NCBI RefSeq assembly: GCF_016862455.1
Contig: NZ_BOMZ01000054.1
Coordinates: forward strand, 1 to 44,957
DNA: 44,957 nucleotides
Source of the DNA: Actinoplanes utahensis
GTDB taxonomy: Bacteria; Actinomycetota; Actinomycetes; Mycobacteriales; Micromonosporaceae
Reading direction: 5' to 3'
Position numbers and translations under genes: made by a program. Of this stretch, positions 7,459 to 15,206 are shown in pieces (position 1 is the stretch's first letter; every line of letters starts with the position of its first letter). The notes below the pieces were generated by a model that was given only the letters and a program-made list of their open reading frames with translations, had not been told where the DNA came from and made no database searches.

Positions 7459-9024
7459 GTGGCACGTGTTCAGCAAGGTTTACGGAGAGCCGCCACCGCG
7501 ATCGCCGAGGGCGCCGATCCGCGGGCCGTGGCGAGGGACGAGGCGCGCCGTCTGGGTGAGGAGGCGCTCGGGGTCGACCCGGTCGACTTCCCGGCCGCCC
7601 GCGACATCGGCGGCAGCGTCGACACCGTCATGGAGCAGCGCACCGTGCCGCTGGACGATGCGGGCGAGGCGCTCAACCACAGCGAGCTGCGCCGTGACGG
7701 CGGCGAGCAGGTGCACGTCATCTGCCCGATGGTGATCCCGCGCGGCCGGTCGCTGATGACCATGCTGCCGGTTTCGCTGCTGCTGGTGATCGGCGCGGTC
7801 GGCACGGCCGTGGTCGCGGCGGCCGGCGGCGACGTGCTGACCAACCCGTTCTTCGGCGTGCACTACTGGGTGCTGTCGCTGATCGCGGTCGCCTTCGTCT
7901 GGTGGCGGCAGGGCATGGTGATGGTGCCGGACGGCTGCGCCGCGCTGATCACCCGGTTCGGCAAGCTGGAGCAGGTCGTCGGCCCCGGCCGGGTGATCCT
8001 GCTGAACCCGTGGAAGCGGGTCTCCTACATCGTCAACACCACCCGGGAGTACCCGTTCAACGCCCCGGTCCGGGAGGCGCCCACCAAGGGCGGGGTGAAG
8101 GCGTCGATCGACCTGTTCATCCAGTTCCGGATCAGCGACCCGGTGGAGTTCGTCTACACCCTCGGTGCGGTGCGCGGCTTCGAGGAGAAACTCGGCAACG
8201 CGGTGAGCGAGACGATCCGCAGCCTGATCTACGAGCAGGCGGCCGCCGACATCTACAACATGGTCGGCGAGGAGACCGGCCGCCTGCTGGACCAGCTGAA
8301 CCAGCAGTTCCGCCCGGCGGTCGAGCTGACCAACGCCAACATCACCCACGCCGAGCCGTCCGACCGCAAGTACCGGATGGACCTGGCCGCGCCGGAGATG
8401 GTGCGGGTCGCCAAGGAGGCGTACACCCACGAGTACGCGTTGCAGCTGCGCAAGGAGCAGGACGAGGGCGACCTGAGCAAGGAGCTCGCCACCCTGCGGG
8501 AGACGCTGTCGGCGATCCAGGCCGACATCGCCCAGTACCAGGCGCAGATGGACACGGCGGTGGAGCGGGAGACCAACCGGGCGCAGGCCATGGCCCGGCA
8601 GCGGTACGTGTCGGCCGAGTCCGAGGCGAAGGCCAACGCCGCGCTGCTGGAGGCGCAGGCTCTGGACATCCGCGCGGTGACCGTCGCCGAGGCCCCGGAG
8701 ATCCTGGAGTACCGCTATCAGCGGGAGGTGCTCGACCGGCTGGAGGAGGTCGCCGACCACCTGCCGCGGCTGGTCCGCATCGGCGGGTCCGCCGACCCGA
8801 ACGGCGCGGCCGGCGTCGACCTGCTGCAACTGGCGCGTGAGCTGGTCGGGGAGCGGGGCAACGAGCTGTTCAGCGCGGCCGACATGGCGGCCATGCGCAC
8901 CCGCCTGAGCGAGGTGGCCAAACGCATCGCCGACCGCGAGGTGGAGATCAACGCGCTGCGGGCCGCCGACCAGCCGGCCATTCCGGCCGCCGCGGCCGAC
9001 GGCGACGACGAGGCGGGGGAGTGA
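7459..9024 (+). CDS. SPFH/band-7 domain membrane protein, first of a pair
   Basis: The 521-residue protein starts at GTG 7459 behind GGGGAGGG. It has a soluble N-terminal region of about 95 residues, two hydrophobic helices (about 98-120 and 128-150, MLPVSLLLVIGAVG and WVLSLIAVAFVWW), then an SPFH/prohibitin-like domain from about 155 (VPDGCAALITRFGKLEQVVGPG). A long helical, probably coiled-coil segment (about 330-430, LRKEQDEGDLSKELATLRET) and a C-terminal region follow. SPFH proteins build large ring or cage assemblies that organise membrane domains and hold proteases or other partners. The stop overlaps the next SPFH gene (GTGA), implying equal expression and perhaps a hetero-oligomer. 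The long N-terminal extension is unlike standard flotillin or HflK. Confidence 0.85.
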   Translation: MARVQQGLRRAATAIAEGADPRAVARDEARRLGEEALGVDPVDFPAARDIGGSVDTVMEQRTVPLDDAGEALNHSELRRDGGEQVHVICPMVIPRGRSLMTMLPVSLLLVIGAVGTAVVAAAGGDVLTNPFFGVHYWVLSLIAVAFVWWRQGMVMVPDGCAALITRFGKLEQVVGPGRVILLNPWKRVSYIVNTTREYPFNAPVREAPTKGGVKASIDLFIQFRISDPVEFVYTLGAVRGFEEKLGNAVSETIRSLIYEQAAADIYNMVGEETGRLLDQLNQQFRPAVELTNANITHAEPSDRKYRMDLAAPEMVRVAKEAYTHEYALQLRKEQDEGDLSKELATLRETLSAIQADIAQYQAQMDTAVERETNRAQAMARQRYVSAESEAKANAALLEAQALDIRAVTVAEAPEILEYRYQREVLDRLEEVADHLPRLVRIGGSADPNGAAGVDLLQLARELVGERGNELFSAADMAAMRTRLSEVAKRIADREVEINALRAADQPAIPAAAADGDDEAGE

Positions 9025-10298
9025 CGATGGCCAAGGCACGAAGCTCGGTGATCACCGAGGCGGTGGCGCCGTGGGGCGAGATCGCCCGGCTGCTGCGCGG
9101 CGGCGGTGAGGCCGGCACGCTGATCCCGGTCGTCATCCCCAAGCACCGGCGGCGGCTGTTCTGGCTCCTGCCGCTCTGGTTGGGGCTGCTCGCGATCCTG
9201 TCCGGCGTGATGTTCACGGTGCGTGGCGACGAGACGCTCGCCGTCCTGACGTACCTCGCCGGGGTCCTGTTCCTGCTCGTCGGGGTGCTCTGGTGGTGGC
9301 GGTCGTCCATCGTGGAGATCGAGCAGGGCACCAACGGCGTCCTGACCCGGTACGGCGCGGTCGTCCGCACCCTGGACCCGGGCCGGCACTACCTGTGGCA
9401 CCCGTGGTCGCGGGTCTCGTTCGTGGTCGACGTGGCCACCGAGATCCCGTACTCGGCGCCGGTCATGGCCTGCCCGACCCGGGAGAACGTGCCGCTGCGC
9501 TCGATCGAGTTCTTCATGAAACTGCGGATCACCGACGCCGTGCTGTTCGTGCGCACCATCGGCGCCGGCAACTTCGACCTGGTGCTCTCCAGCGCCGTGC
9601 AGGACGCGATCCGCCAGCGGGCCAGGATGGTGCAGACCGAGCGGGCGTACGACCTGCGCGGCTCCGATGTGGCCGACATGCAGGAACTGCTCAACCGGCA
9701 GTTGTCCCGGTACGGGGTGCGGATCACCGGCTGCAACATCCCGGACGTCCAGTTGCCCGCCCAGTACCAGCAGCATCTGGCCACCCGGGAGCGGGTCTCC
9801 AAGGAGAGCGCCGCCTACGAGCAGGAGTGGGGCCTCACCCGCAAGCGCCGCATCGACAGCCTGCAGATGGACATCGAACGGGCCAAGAAGGTGCGTGACG
9901 CCCGGATCGTCGAGGTGAAGGCGGCGCTCAACCAGGCTCGGGAGCAGGTCGCGCAGCTCCTCGAAGAGCAGGAGACCAACGCCCAGCGGGTCCGCTTCGA
10001 GATCGAGACGCGCGGCCGCAGCGGACTGATCTCCGCGGAGAACGAGGCGAAGGCGCAGCGCCGGCTGGCCCAGGCGTACCGGGACAACCGGGCGGTGTTG
10101 CAGTACGAGCTGGCGCTGCGACGGCTGGAGGTCGGCGCCGAGCTGGCCGGCCGGGCGCCGCAGCCGGTCGTGGTGCGCACCGACGGGGACGGCGGCGGCG
10201 ACTCCGCGCTGGCCACCCTGCTCGCCGCGCAACTGTTGCCGCGGGTCGCGCTGGGCGGCGCCGACCGGCCGGCGAAAGGTGACGGCGCCACCGAGTGA
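9021..10298 (+). CDS. SPFH/band-7 domain membrane protein, second of a pair
   Basis: GTG 9021 overlaps the preceding stop; ATG 9027 is an equally good start, with GGGGGAG upstream. The 425-residue protein has two hydrophobic helices (about 48-65 and 72-93, LPLWLGLLAILSGVMF and VLTYLAGVLFLLVGVLWWW). The SPFH domain begins at about 97 (IVEIEQGTNGVLTRYGAVVRTLDPG) and is followed by a long charged helical segment (about 255-370). Topology matches the upstream protein without its N-terminal extension, so the pair probably arose by duplication and may co-assemble as HflK/HflC do. No NfeD-like or FtsH-like partner is adjacent. A strong terminator follows. Confidence 0.85.
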   Translation: MTMAKARSSVITEAVAPWGEIARLLRGGGEAGTLIPVVIPKHRRRLFWLLPLWLGLLAILSGVMFTVRGDETLAVLTYLAGVLFLLVGVLWWWRSSIVEIEQGTNGVLTRYGAVVRTLDPGRHYLWHPWSRVSFVVDVATEIPYSAPVMACPTRENVPLRSIEFFMKLRITDAVLFVRTIGAGNFDLVLSSAVQDAIRQRARMVQTERAYDLRGSDVADMQELLNRQLSRYGVRITGCNIPDVQLPAQYQQHLATRERVSKESAAYEQEWGLTRKRRIDSLQMDIERAKKVRDARIVEVKAALNQAREQVAQLLEEQETNAQRVRFEIETRGRSGLISAENEAKAQRRLAQAYRDNRAVLQYELALRRLEVGAELAGRAPQPVVVRTDGDGGGDSALATLLAAQLLPRVALGGADRPAKGDGATE

Positions 10299-10310
10299 GG
10301 TGAGTGGCGA

Positions 10311-10339
10311 GGGGTGCCCCCGATGGGGGCACCCCTTTT
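10311..10339 (+). terminator. Strong terminator after the SPFH pair
   Basis: A perfect 11-bp stem (GGGGTGCCCCC at 10311-10321, GGGGGCACCCC at 10325-10335) with a 3-nt loop is followed by TTTT. It is one of the few hairpins here with a real T-tract. Confidence 0.9.
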
Positions 10340-10441
10340 GCAACCTCAATGCGATCAGCGGGATTCTGCAGGAGACGACGCGGCCGCCGAATGAGAGGTC
10401 ACCCCCGAAAAGCAACCTTCTGCGAGAGGCACCCCGTTCTG

Positions 10442-11902
10442 ATGAGCAGCTTCCGTGTTCGTGCCGCGATCGTCGCCTCGACCGTTCTGATGAGCCTCGG
10501 CGTCTTCGCCGCCCCGGCCTCGGCCGAGGTGCAGACTGCGTCCATGACGGACCGGATGGCCGCGGTGACGACCGCCAAGTCGATCAACTACTACCCGTCG
10601 GACGCCGGCTGGTCGGCGATGTGGACCGGGTTCGACGCGGCGCGGGTCGACGCGGACCTGGCCAAGGCCGCGGAGCTCGGCGCCGACAACGTCCGGGTGA
10701 TCGTCTTCCCGCAGGCCTTCGGCTGGCCCGCGCCGAAGCCGGAGTTCACCGAGAAGCTGCGCAAGTTCGTCAGCATCGCCGACGCGCACGGCCTCACCGT
10801 CAAGGTGACCCTGTTCGACTGGTGGTCCGGCTACAACGAGGTCACCAACAGCATCAACTGGGCCAAGACGGTGCTCGCGCCGTACGTGGACGACCCCCGG
10901 GTGATCGCCGTCGAGCTGAAGAACGAGTTCCAGCCCGGCGACACCGCCGCCGTGACCTGGGTCCAGCAGCTCATCCCGGCGATCCGCGCGTTCGCCCCGA
11001 CCATGCCGCTGACCCTGTCGGTCGACGGCGGCACCGGCGCGGCCGGCATGACGAAGATCAAGTCGTCGCTGGCCGAGACCCCGCTCGACTACTACGACTT
11101 CCACTTCTACGGCTCCTCGGAGCGGGCGCTCGCCGAGATCCGCAAGGCGCAGGCCGCCGTCGCCCCGTCCCCGATCGTGATCGGGGAGACCGGTGTCAGC
11201 AGCGCCGTCGTCAGCGAGGGCGAGCAGGGCGCGTACCTGGCCCGGGTGTTCCGTGCCGCGACCGTCGCCGGGGTCGGCTCGGTGTCGCCGTGGACGCTCA
11301 ACGACTTCGCGGCCGGCGCGATCCCGGCGAACTCGTCGGTGTCCACGATGCCCGCGCAGTACAAGTTCGGCCTGTTCCGCGCGGACGGCACCGCCAAGCT
11401 CGCCGCCACCGTGGTCCGTTACGCCTGGACCACCGGCACCCTGCCGAACAGCATCCTCAACCTGGGCTTCGAGGCGGCCGAGAACGAGTCGCCGTGGCGG
11501 CAGGCCAACACCGCGGCCGGTATCCCGGTCGTCACCACCGAGATGCCCCGCCTGGGCAGCCGGTCGGTCCGGTTCTCCGGCACCACCCGTACCGCGGCCG
11601 GCCTGCCGTCGCTGGTCACCTCGCCGATCACCCCGGTGCAGGCCGGTTACCGCTGGCGGGCCGAGGCGTTCGCCCGCGGCGTCGACGCCACCGGCACCAC
11701 CGAGATCGCGCTGAGCTGGTTCGACGTCAACGGCAAGTGGATCAGCCAGAACCTCTCGAACCGTCTGCCGGCCGGTGACACCACCTGGACCAAGCTGGTC
11801 GTCGAGGCGACCGCCCCGGCCGGCGCCACCAGCGTGCAGTTGCACCTCAAGTCCGGCGACAACAGCGGCACGGTCTGGTTCGACGACGTCGCGATCTCCT
11901 GA
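10442..11902 (+). CDS. Secreted glycoside hydrolase, GH5/cellulase-like, with C-terminal carbohydrate-binding module
   Basis: The start is ATG 10442 (MSSFRVRAAIVASTVLMSLG), giving a clear signal peptide cleaved near ASA; ATG 10391 is an in-frame alternative. The TIM-barrel domain (about 45-375) carries the clan GH-A signature. The acid/base Glu162 is in VIAVELKNEF and the nucleophile Glu249 is in PIVIGETGVS, with strand motifs NVRVIVFP and YYDFHFYG. Residues 380-486 form a beta-sandwich resembling CBM4/9-type modules (NLGFEAAENESPW at the start, VWFDDVAIS at the end). The likely substrate is a beta-linked plant or fungal polysaccharide; I cannot specify it. The hairpin at 11909-11940 ends the unit. 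Confidence 0.82.
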   Translation: MSSFRVRAAIVASTVLMSLGVFAAPASAEVQTASMTDRMAAVTTAKSINYYPSDAGWSAMWTGFDAARVDADLAKAAELGADNVRVIVFPQAFGWPAPKPEFTEKLRKFVSIADAHGLTVKVTLFDWWSGYNEVTNSINWAKTVLAPYVDDPRVIAVELKNEFQPGDTAAVTWVQQLIPAIRAFAPTMPLTLSVDGGTGAAGMTKIKSSLAETPLDYYDFHFYGSSERALAEIRKAQAAVAPSPIVIGETGVSSAVVSEGEQGAYLARVFRAATVAGVGSVSPWTLNDFAAGAIPANSSVSTMPAQYKFGLFRADGTAKLAATVVRYAWTTGTLPNSILNLGFEAAENESPWRQANTAAGIPVVTTEMPRLGSRSVRFSGTTRTAAGLPSLVTSPITPVQAGYRWRAEAFARGVDATGTTEIALSWFDVNGKWISQNLSNRLPAGDTTWTKLVVEATAPAGATSVQLHLKSGDNSGTVWFDDVAIS

Positions 11903-11908
11903 ATGGCA

Positions 11909-11940
11909 CAGCGCAGGCGGGCCCCGGCCCGCCTGCGCTG
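11909..11940. terminator. Bidirectional hairpin between converging genes
   Basis: CAGCGCAGGCGGGCC (11909-11923) pairs perfectly with 11926-11940 around a very short loop, followed by TTT on the plus strand. The stop of the minus-strand gene is at 11943, so the hairpin can serve both directions. Confidence 0.8.
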
Positions 11941-11942
11941 TT

Positions 11943-13148
11943 TCAGCGGCAGGTCCAGAGCAGCGGCTCGTTGCCGACGCCGTCACTGCCGGAGTCGCTG
12001 GTGTAGCCGCCGACCACCCGTCCGTCCGCGCTGAAGCTGCTGACGTGGTAGTCCCGGAGTCTGCCGTAGCGGGGGAGCGCCACCTTCCGGGAACCGGCCA
12101 GGATCATCGGCTGCTCCATGGTTCCGGCGATCCAGCCGTTCTCCGCCAGGAGCATGTCGTAACCCATGTAGGTCTTCAGCTCCTCGTACCTGCCGGTGGC
12201 GAGGTGGTAGCGCAGCGCGGCGAAGTCCCGTGTCTGCTCGGTGTCGAAGACGGCCCGGCCGAGAACCCAGCCGCCGCTGATCGACGTCGGCCAGAAGTAG
12301 TCCGCCTTCTTCCCCTTGGCGGTCGGCAGCGGCATCGCCTTGCCGGTGCCGTCCGGAGCCCAGAGGTAGCCGCTCTCCGTCTTGCTGCTGTCCTTGGCGA
12401 CCGTGCCGGCGATCGTGCCGTCCTCGCCGATGGCCCGGGCCCGGCCGACCGTGATGCCCTGGGGCAGCGGCAGCCGCTCCACCGCCGCGGTGACCGAATC
12501 CCAGCGGGCCGGCGCCTCGGACAGGGTCGGGCCGATGGCTCCGGCGATCACCCCGGCGTCGTTGATCGCCGAGGCCGCGGTGTGCTCCCCGTCGAGGGCG
12601 GTCACCTTTCCGTCGGCGTACGCGTACGCCTGCTGCCGTTCGTCGCCCACGTAGGCCGACCCGACCGCGATCCCGGCCCGGTTGATGTCGTCGAAGCTCG
12701 CGTCGCCGCCGTCCATCTCCGGCCGGGCGAGGATCTTTCCGTCCTTCCAGATGATCGTGGTCACCGACGTGCCGTAGAGCCGCCCGGCCAGATAGCGGCC
12801 CTCCGGATCACCCGAGGTGACCAGCGCCTTCTTCACCCCGTCGGTGGGCAGCCGGACGACCGTGCAGTCTCTCGGGAAATCCGGGGCGGCCGCCACCACG
12901 CTGGGGGCCACCGAGGTGGTCGTGGTCGGGGCCGGGATCGGCTTCTCGTCGCGCAGGGCGGCGACCGCGAAGGTGCCCCCGCCGGCGGTGACGGAGGTCA
13001 CCGCGATCAGGGCCGCGCCCGAGGACCAGCGGCGCAGCGACCGTCGCCGGCGACCCTCCGCCATCGCCCGCGACACGTCGTATCCGGCCGGCGCTTCCGG
13101 TTCGTGCCGCAACGGGCGCAGCAGCCGGTCGGCCTGCTCATCGTTCAT
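11943..13148 (-). CDS. Membrane-anchored HAF-repeat protein, partner of the sigma factor
   Basis: ATG 13148 (MNDEQADRLLRPL) has GGGGAC upstream. An alternative ATG at 13166 overlaps the sigma-factor stop as ATGA, so the two genes are translationally coupled either way. A short cytoplasmic segment (about 1-40, basic towards its end) precedes one transmembrane helix (about 42-62) and a Pro/Thr-rich linker. The extracytoplasmic beta-propeller-like domain has repeats of the HAF type (G-x-x-x-G...A-x-A-I-N-D-A-G-V-I-A-G, for example SAINDAGVIAGAI and ARAIGEDGTIAGTV). Position and topology are those of an anti-sigma or sensor partner for the SigE-type factor; the cytoplasmic part has no recognised anti-sigma motif, so this role is inference. 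Confidence 0.75.
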   Translation of the reverse strand: MNDEQADRLLRPLRHEPEAPAGYDVSRAMAEGRRRRSLRRWSSGAALIAVTSVTAGGGTFAVAALRDEKPIPAPTTTTSVAPSVVAAAPDFPRDCTVVRLPTDGVKKALVTSGDPEGRYLAGRLYGTSVTTIIWKDGKILARPEMDGGDASFDDINRAGIAVGSAYVGDERQQAYAYADGKVTALDGEHTAASAINDAGVIAGAIGPTLSEAPARWDSVTAAVERLPLPQGITVGRARAIGEDGTIAGTVAKDSSKTESGYLWAPDGTGKAMPLPTAKGKKADYFWPTSISGGWVLGRAVFDTEQTRDFAALRYHLATGRYEELKTYMGYDMLLAENGWIAGTMEQPMILAGSRKVALPRYGRLRDYHVSSFSADGRVVGGYTSDSGSDGVGNEPLLWTCR

Positions 13149-13162
13149 CTCGTCCCCATCCC

Positions 13163-13678
13163 TCATCGTCGCCCCGGAGAGACAGCGGCCGTGGGAAACG
13201 GAACGCCGAGCAGGGTGCGCAGCCGGGTGAGGCCGTGTGCGGTCTGGCTCTTCACCGTGCCCTCGGTGCATCGGAGCAGATCGGCGACCTCCCGGACCGA
13301 CCGGTCGCAGAGGTACCGCAGGACCAGCACCGCCTGCTGCCGTGGCGGCAGCTTCGCCAGCGCGGCGCGGATCACCGGCCCGTCCTCCGGATTGCCCTCG
13401 ACGGGTGGCGGCTCCGGATGGCCGGTCAGGAGCCGGACCTTCCACCACCCCCGCCGCCGGTCGTCGAGGAACACCCGGACCAGCATGGTGTGCACGTAAC
13501 CGTCCACGTTGTCCATCTTCGCGATTCGTGGCCAGCGCACGTACAGCTTCGTCAGGGTCTCCTGCACGAAGTCGTCGGCCTGATGCGGATCGCCGCAGAG
13601 CAGATAGGCGGTACGCCGCAACTCCGCGGCGCGCCCGTGCACGTAGGCCAGGTAGTCACTGTCGGATCCGTCCGGCAT
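13163..13678 (-). CDS. SigE-family (ECF-type) RNA polymerase sigma factor
   Basis: From ATG 13678 (MPDGSDSDYLAYVHGR) the protein is 171 residues, the usual size of the actinobacterial SigE family. A longer start at 13708 has its GGAAGG too close to the ATG. Region 2 is at about 10-75 (LRRTAYLLCGDPHQADDFVQETLTKLYVRW, the -10-binding helix). Region 4 is at about 105-165 (LPPRQQAVLVLRYLCDRSVREVADLL, then CTEGTVKSQTAHGLTRLR), whose helix-turn-helix reads the -35 element. It directs polymerase to a small stress or envelope regulon. The stop overlaps the downstream membrane-protein start. Confidence 0.9.
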   Translation of the reverse strand: MPDGSDSDYLAYVHGRAAELRRTAYLLCGDPHQADDFVQETLTKLYVRWPRIAKMDNVDGYVHTMLVRVFLDDRRRGWWKVRLLTGHPEPPPVEGNPEDGPVIRAALAKLPPRQQAVLVLRYLCDRSVREVADLLRCTEGTVKSQTAHGLTRLRTLLGVPFPTAAVSPGRR

Positions 13679-13750
13679 GGCCCCCGCTTCCCCTGTTCGT
13701 TGTCTCATCCTTCCAACGGGGTGCCACGGGAATCGGTTGTAGACGATTTA

Positions 13751-15106
13751 TCAGGTGGTCTGGCTCACCACGTCGTTGACGATCCGCTGGGAGTTCTTCC
13801 GGGCGTTCGGCGGCGCGAAACCGGCCACGCCGACCTGCCAGTTCTCGGTGCCGGCGCTGGTCGTCGAGCTGAAGAAGTGGGTGACCGCCAGCTCGTACCC
13901 GCCGGATCTGCCCTTCGCCTCCTCGACGACGAAGGTGGCGTCGCCGCCGTTGCGCCGCGGCTTGTCGGTGGGGCGGAAGAACTCGGCGTTCAGCGCGTCC
14001 ATCTGGGCGGTCCCGCACGCCGAGGGGCAGGGGCGCAGCACCACGAGGGCGGCTTCGCTGCGGTCGGTGCCGCCGTCGGCGGCGCACACGTACACCCGCG
14101 CGTCCGGGCGTTTCTCGCTCTGCCGGTCGCAGTCCCAGCCGGACGGCACCCGGAACGCGAACGGCCAGCCCGCGAAACCCATGGTCCGGGTACGGTCACT
14201 CGCCGCGAAACCGGGACCGGAGATCCGCCGGGCCGGGGCGTCGTCCCGCAGCCGCGGCCGGCCGGCCGACTCCGCCGGCGGGGTCTGGCCGGCTGTCCGG
14301 CCCGGGGCGCCCTGGCCGGGGATCCGCGCGTCCGGGACGTCGGTCGGCAGGCCGGGGCCGTCGGTGGACAGCGGGGGCAGCGCCGGGATGTCGGACACGA
14401 CCGGGGACGGCGACGCGGTCTGCCCAGCGGCCGGCCGCAACCCCGTGATCCCGCCCGTGCCCAGCGCCGTGGAGACGATGCCGAACAGGCCCAGCACCAT
14501 GGTGACCGCCATCAGCGCGACGAACGCGGCCGTGCCGGGATACCTCTGCGGTGGCGCACCGAGAGCGCCCCCGGCGAAGACCACGAGCGGCGCCTTGTAC
14601 TCCACGTCCACGCTCTGGCCGGGGTGCGCGGTGACGACCAGGTCGGCCTTGCCCATCCGGCGCGGAAGTAGGTAGGGGGTGTGCGCGTGCAGGTGGTGCT
14701 GGCCGGGCGCGACCGGCACCACCGCCGGTTCCCGCCAGCGCATCGCCACCGGGCGGCCGTCGACCGTCACCACCGGCTTCACCAGGGCCAGCAGGAAGGC
14801 GAGCGGGAAATACCGGGCGGTGATCGTGATCGCCGCCGCATCGTCCTGCCGGGGGTGTCCGTAGCCGTACGGGTCCGGCGGATATCCCGGCTGCTGATAA
14901 AGGAATTCGGTCCGGTTCTGTTCCGGCCGCGGGTATTCGGGCCGCGGGTATTCGGGCTGCGGATATCCGGGTCGCGGGTATTCCGGCTGCGGATATCCGG
15001 GCTGCGCGTATCCCGGCGCGTAATCCGCACGTCCGTGCTGCTGTGACGGCGAAGGCTGCGACGGAGAAGGCTGCGGCGAATACGGCGGCCATTGCTCGCT
15101 GTACAT
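13751..15106 (-). CDS. Pro/Tyr-rich membrane protein of unknown function
   Basis: ATG 15106 (MYSEQWPPYSPQPSPS) follows GAGAGGCAA. The first 90 residues are Pro/Gln/Tyr-rich and include six pentapeptide repeats of the YPRPE/YPQPE type. Residues about 105-200 form a small domain (FLLALVKPVVTVDGRPVAMRW, HLHAHTPYLLPRRMGKADLVV). One helix follows at about 218-240 (FVALMAVTMVLGLFGIVSTAL), then a disordered Pro-rich linker. The C-terminal domain has four Cys residues (GWDCD, YVCAAD, RPCPSACG) that suggest disulphides outside the cell. Neighbours give no functional clue. The unusual composition and domain order resemble other actinobacterial surface-linked proteins, but I do not recognise the family. 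Confidence 0.72.
   Translation of the reverse strand: MYSEQWPPYSPQPSPSQPSPSQQHGRADYAPGYAQPGYPQPEYPRPGYPQPEYPRPEYPRPEQNRTEFLYQQPGYPPDPYGYGHPRQDDAAAITITARYFPLAFLLALVKPVVTVDGRPVAMRWREPAVVPVAPGQHHLHAHTPYLLPRRMGKADLVVTAHPGQSVDVEYKAPLVVFAGGALGAPPQRYPGTAAFVALMAVTMVLGLFGIVSTALGTGGITGLRPAAGQTASPSPVVSDIPALPPLSTDGPGLPTDVPDARIPGQGAPGRTAGQTPPAESAGRPRLRDDAPARRISGPGFAASDRTRTMGFAGWPFAFRVPSGWDCDRQSEKRPDARVYVCAADGGTDRSEAALVVLRPCPSACGTAQMDALNAEFFRPTDKPRRNGGDATFVVEEAKGRSGGYELAVTHFFSSTTSAGTENWQVGVAGFAPPNARKNSQRIVNDVVSQTT
14921..15010 (-). repeat. Six in-frame 15-bp repeats encoding Y-P-[RQ]-P-[EG]
   Basis: Six consecutive 15-bp units (first unit TTCCGGCCGCGGGTA at 14921) differ at one to three positions each and encode alternating YPRPE, YPQPE and YPRPG pentapeptides in the N-terminal tail of the membrane protein. 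The copy number could vary between strains by slippage. Confidence 0.85.
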
Positions 15107-15206
15107 GCTATTTGCCTCTCGGTGAATGTGTCGTCCTGCACGGACACGCCCACCTGGAGGAACCCCGCCACCGGGAATCCGGTTCAACCGATATTCACGA
15201 TCATTC

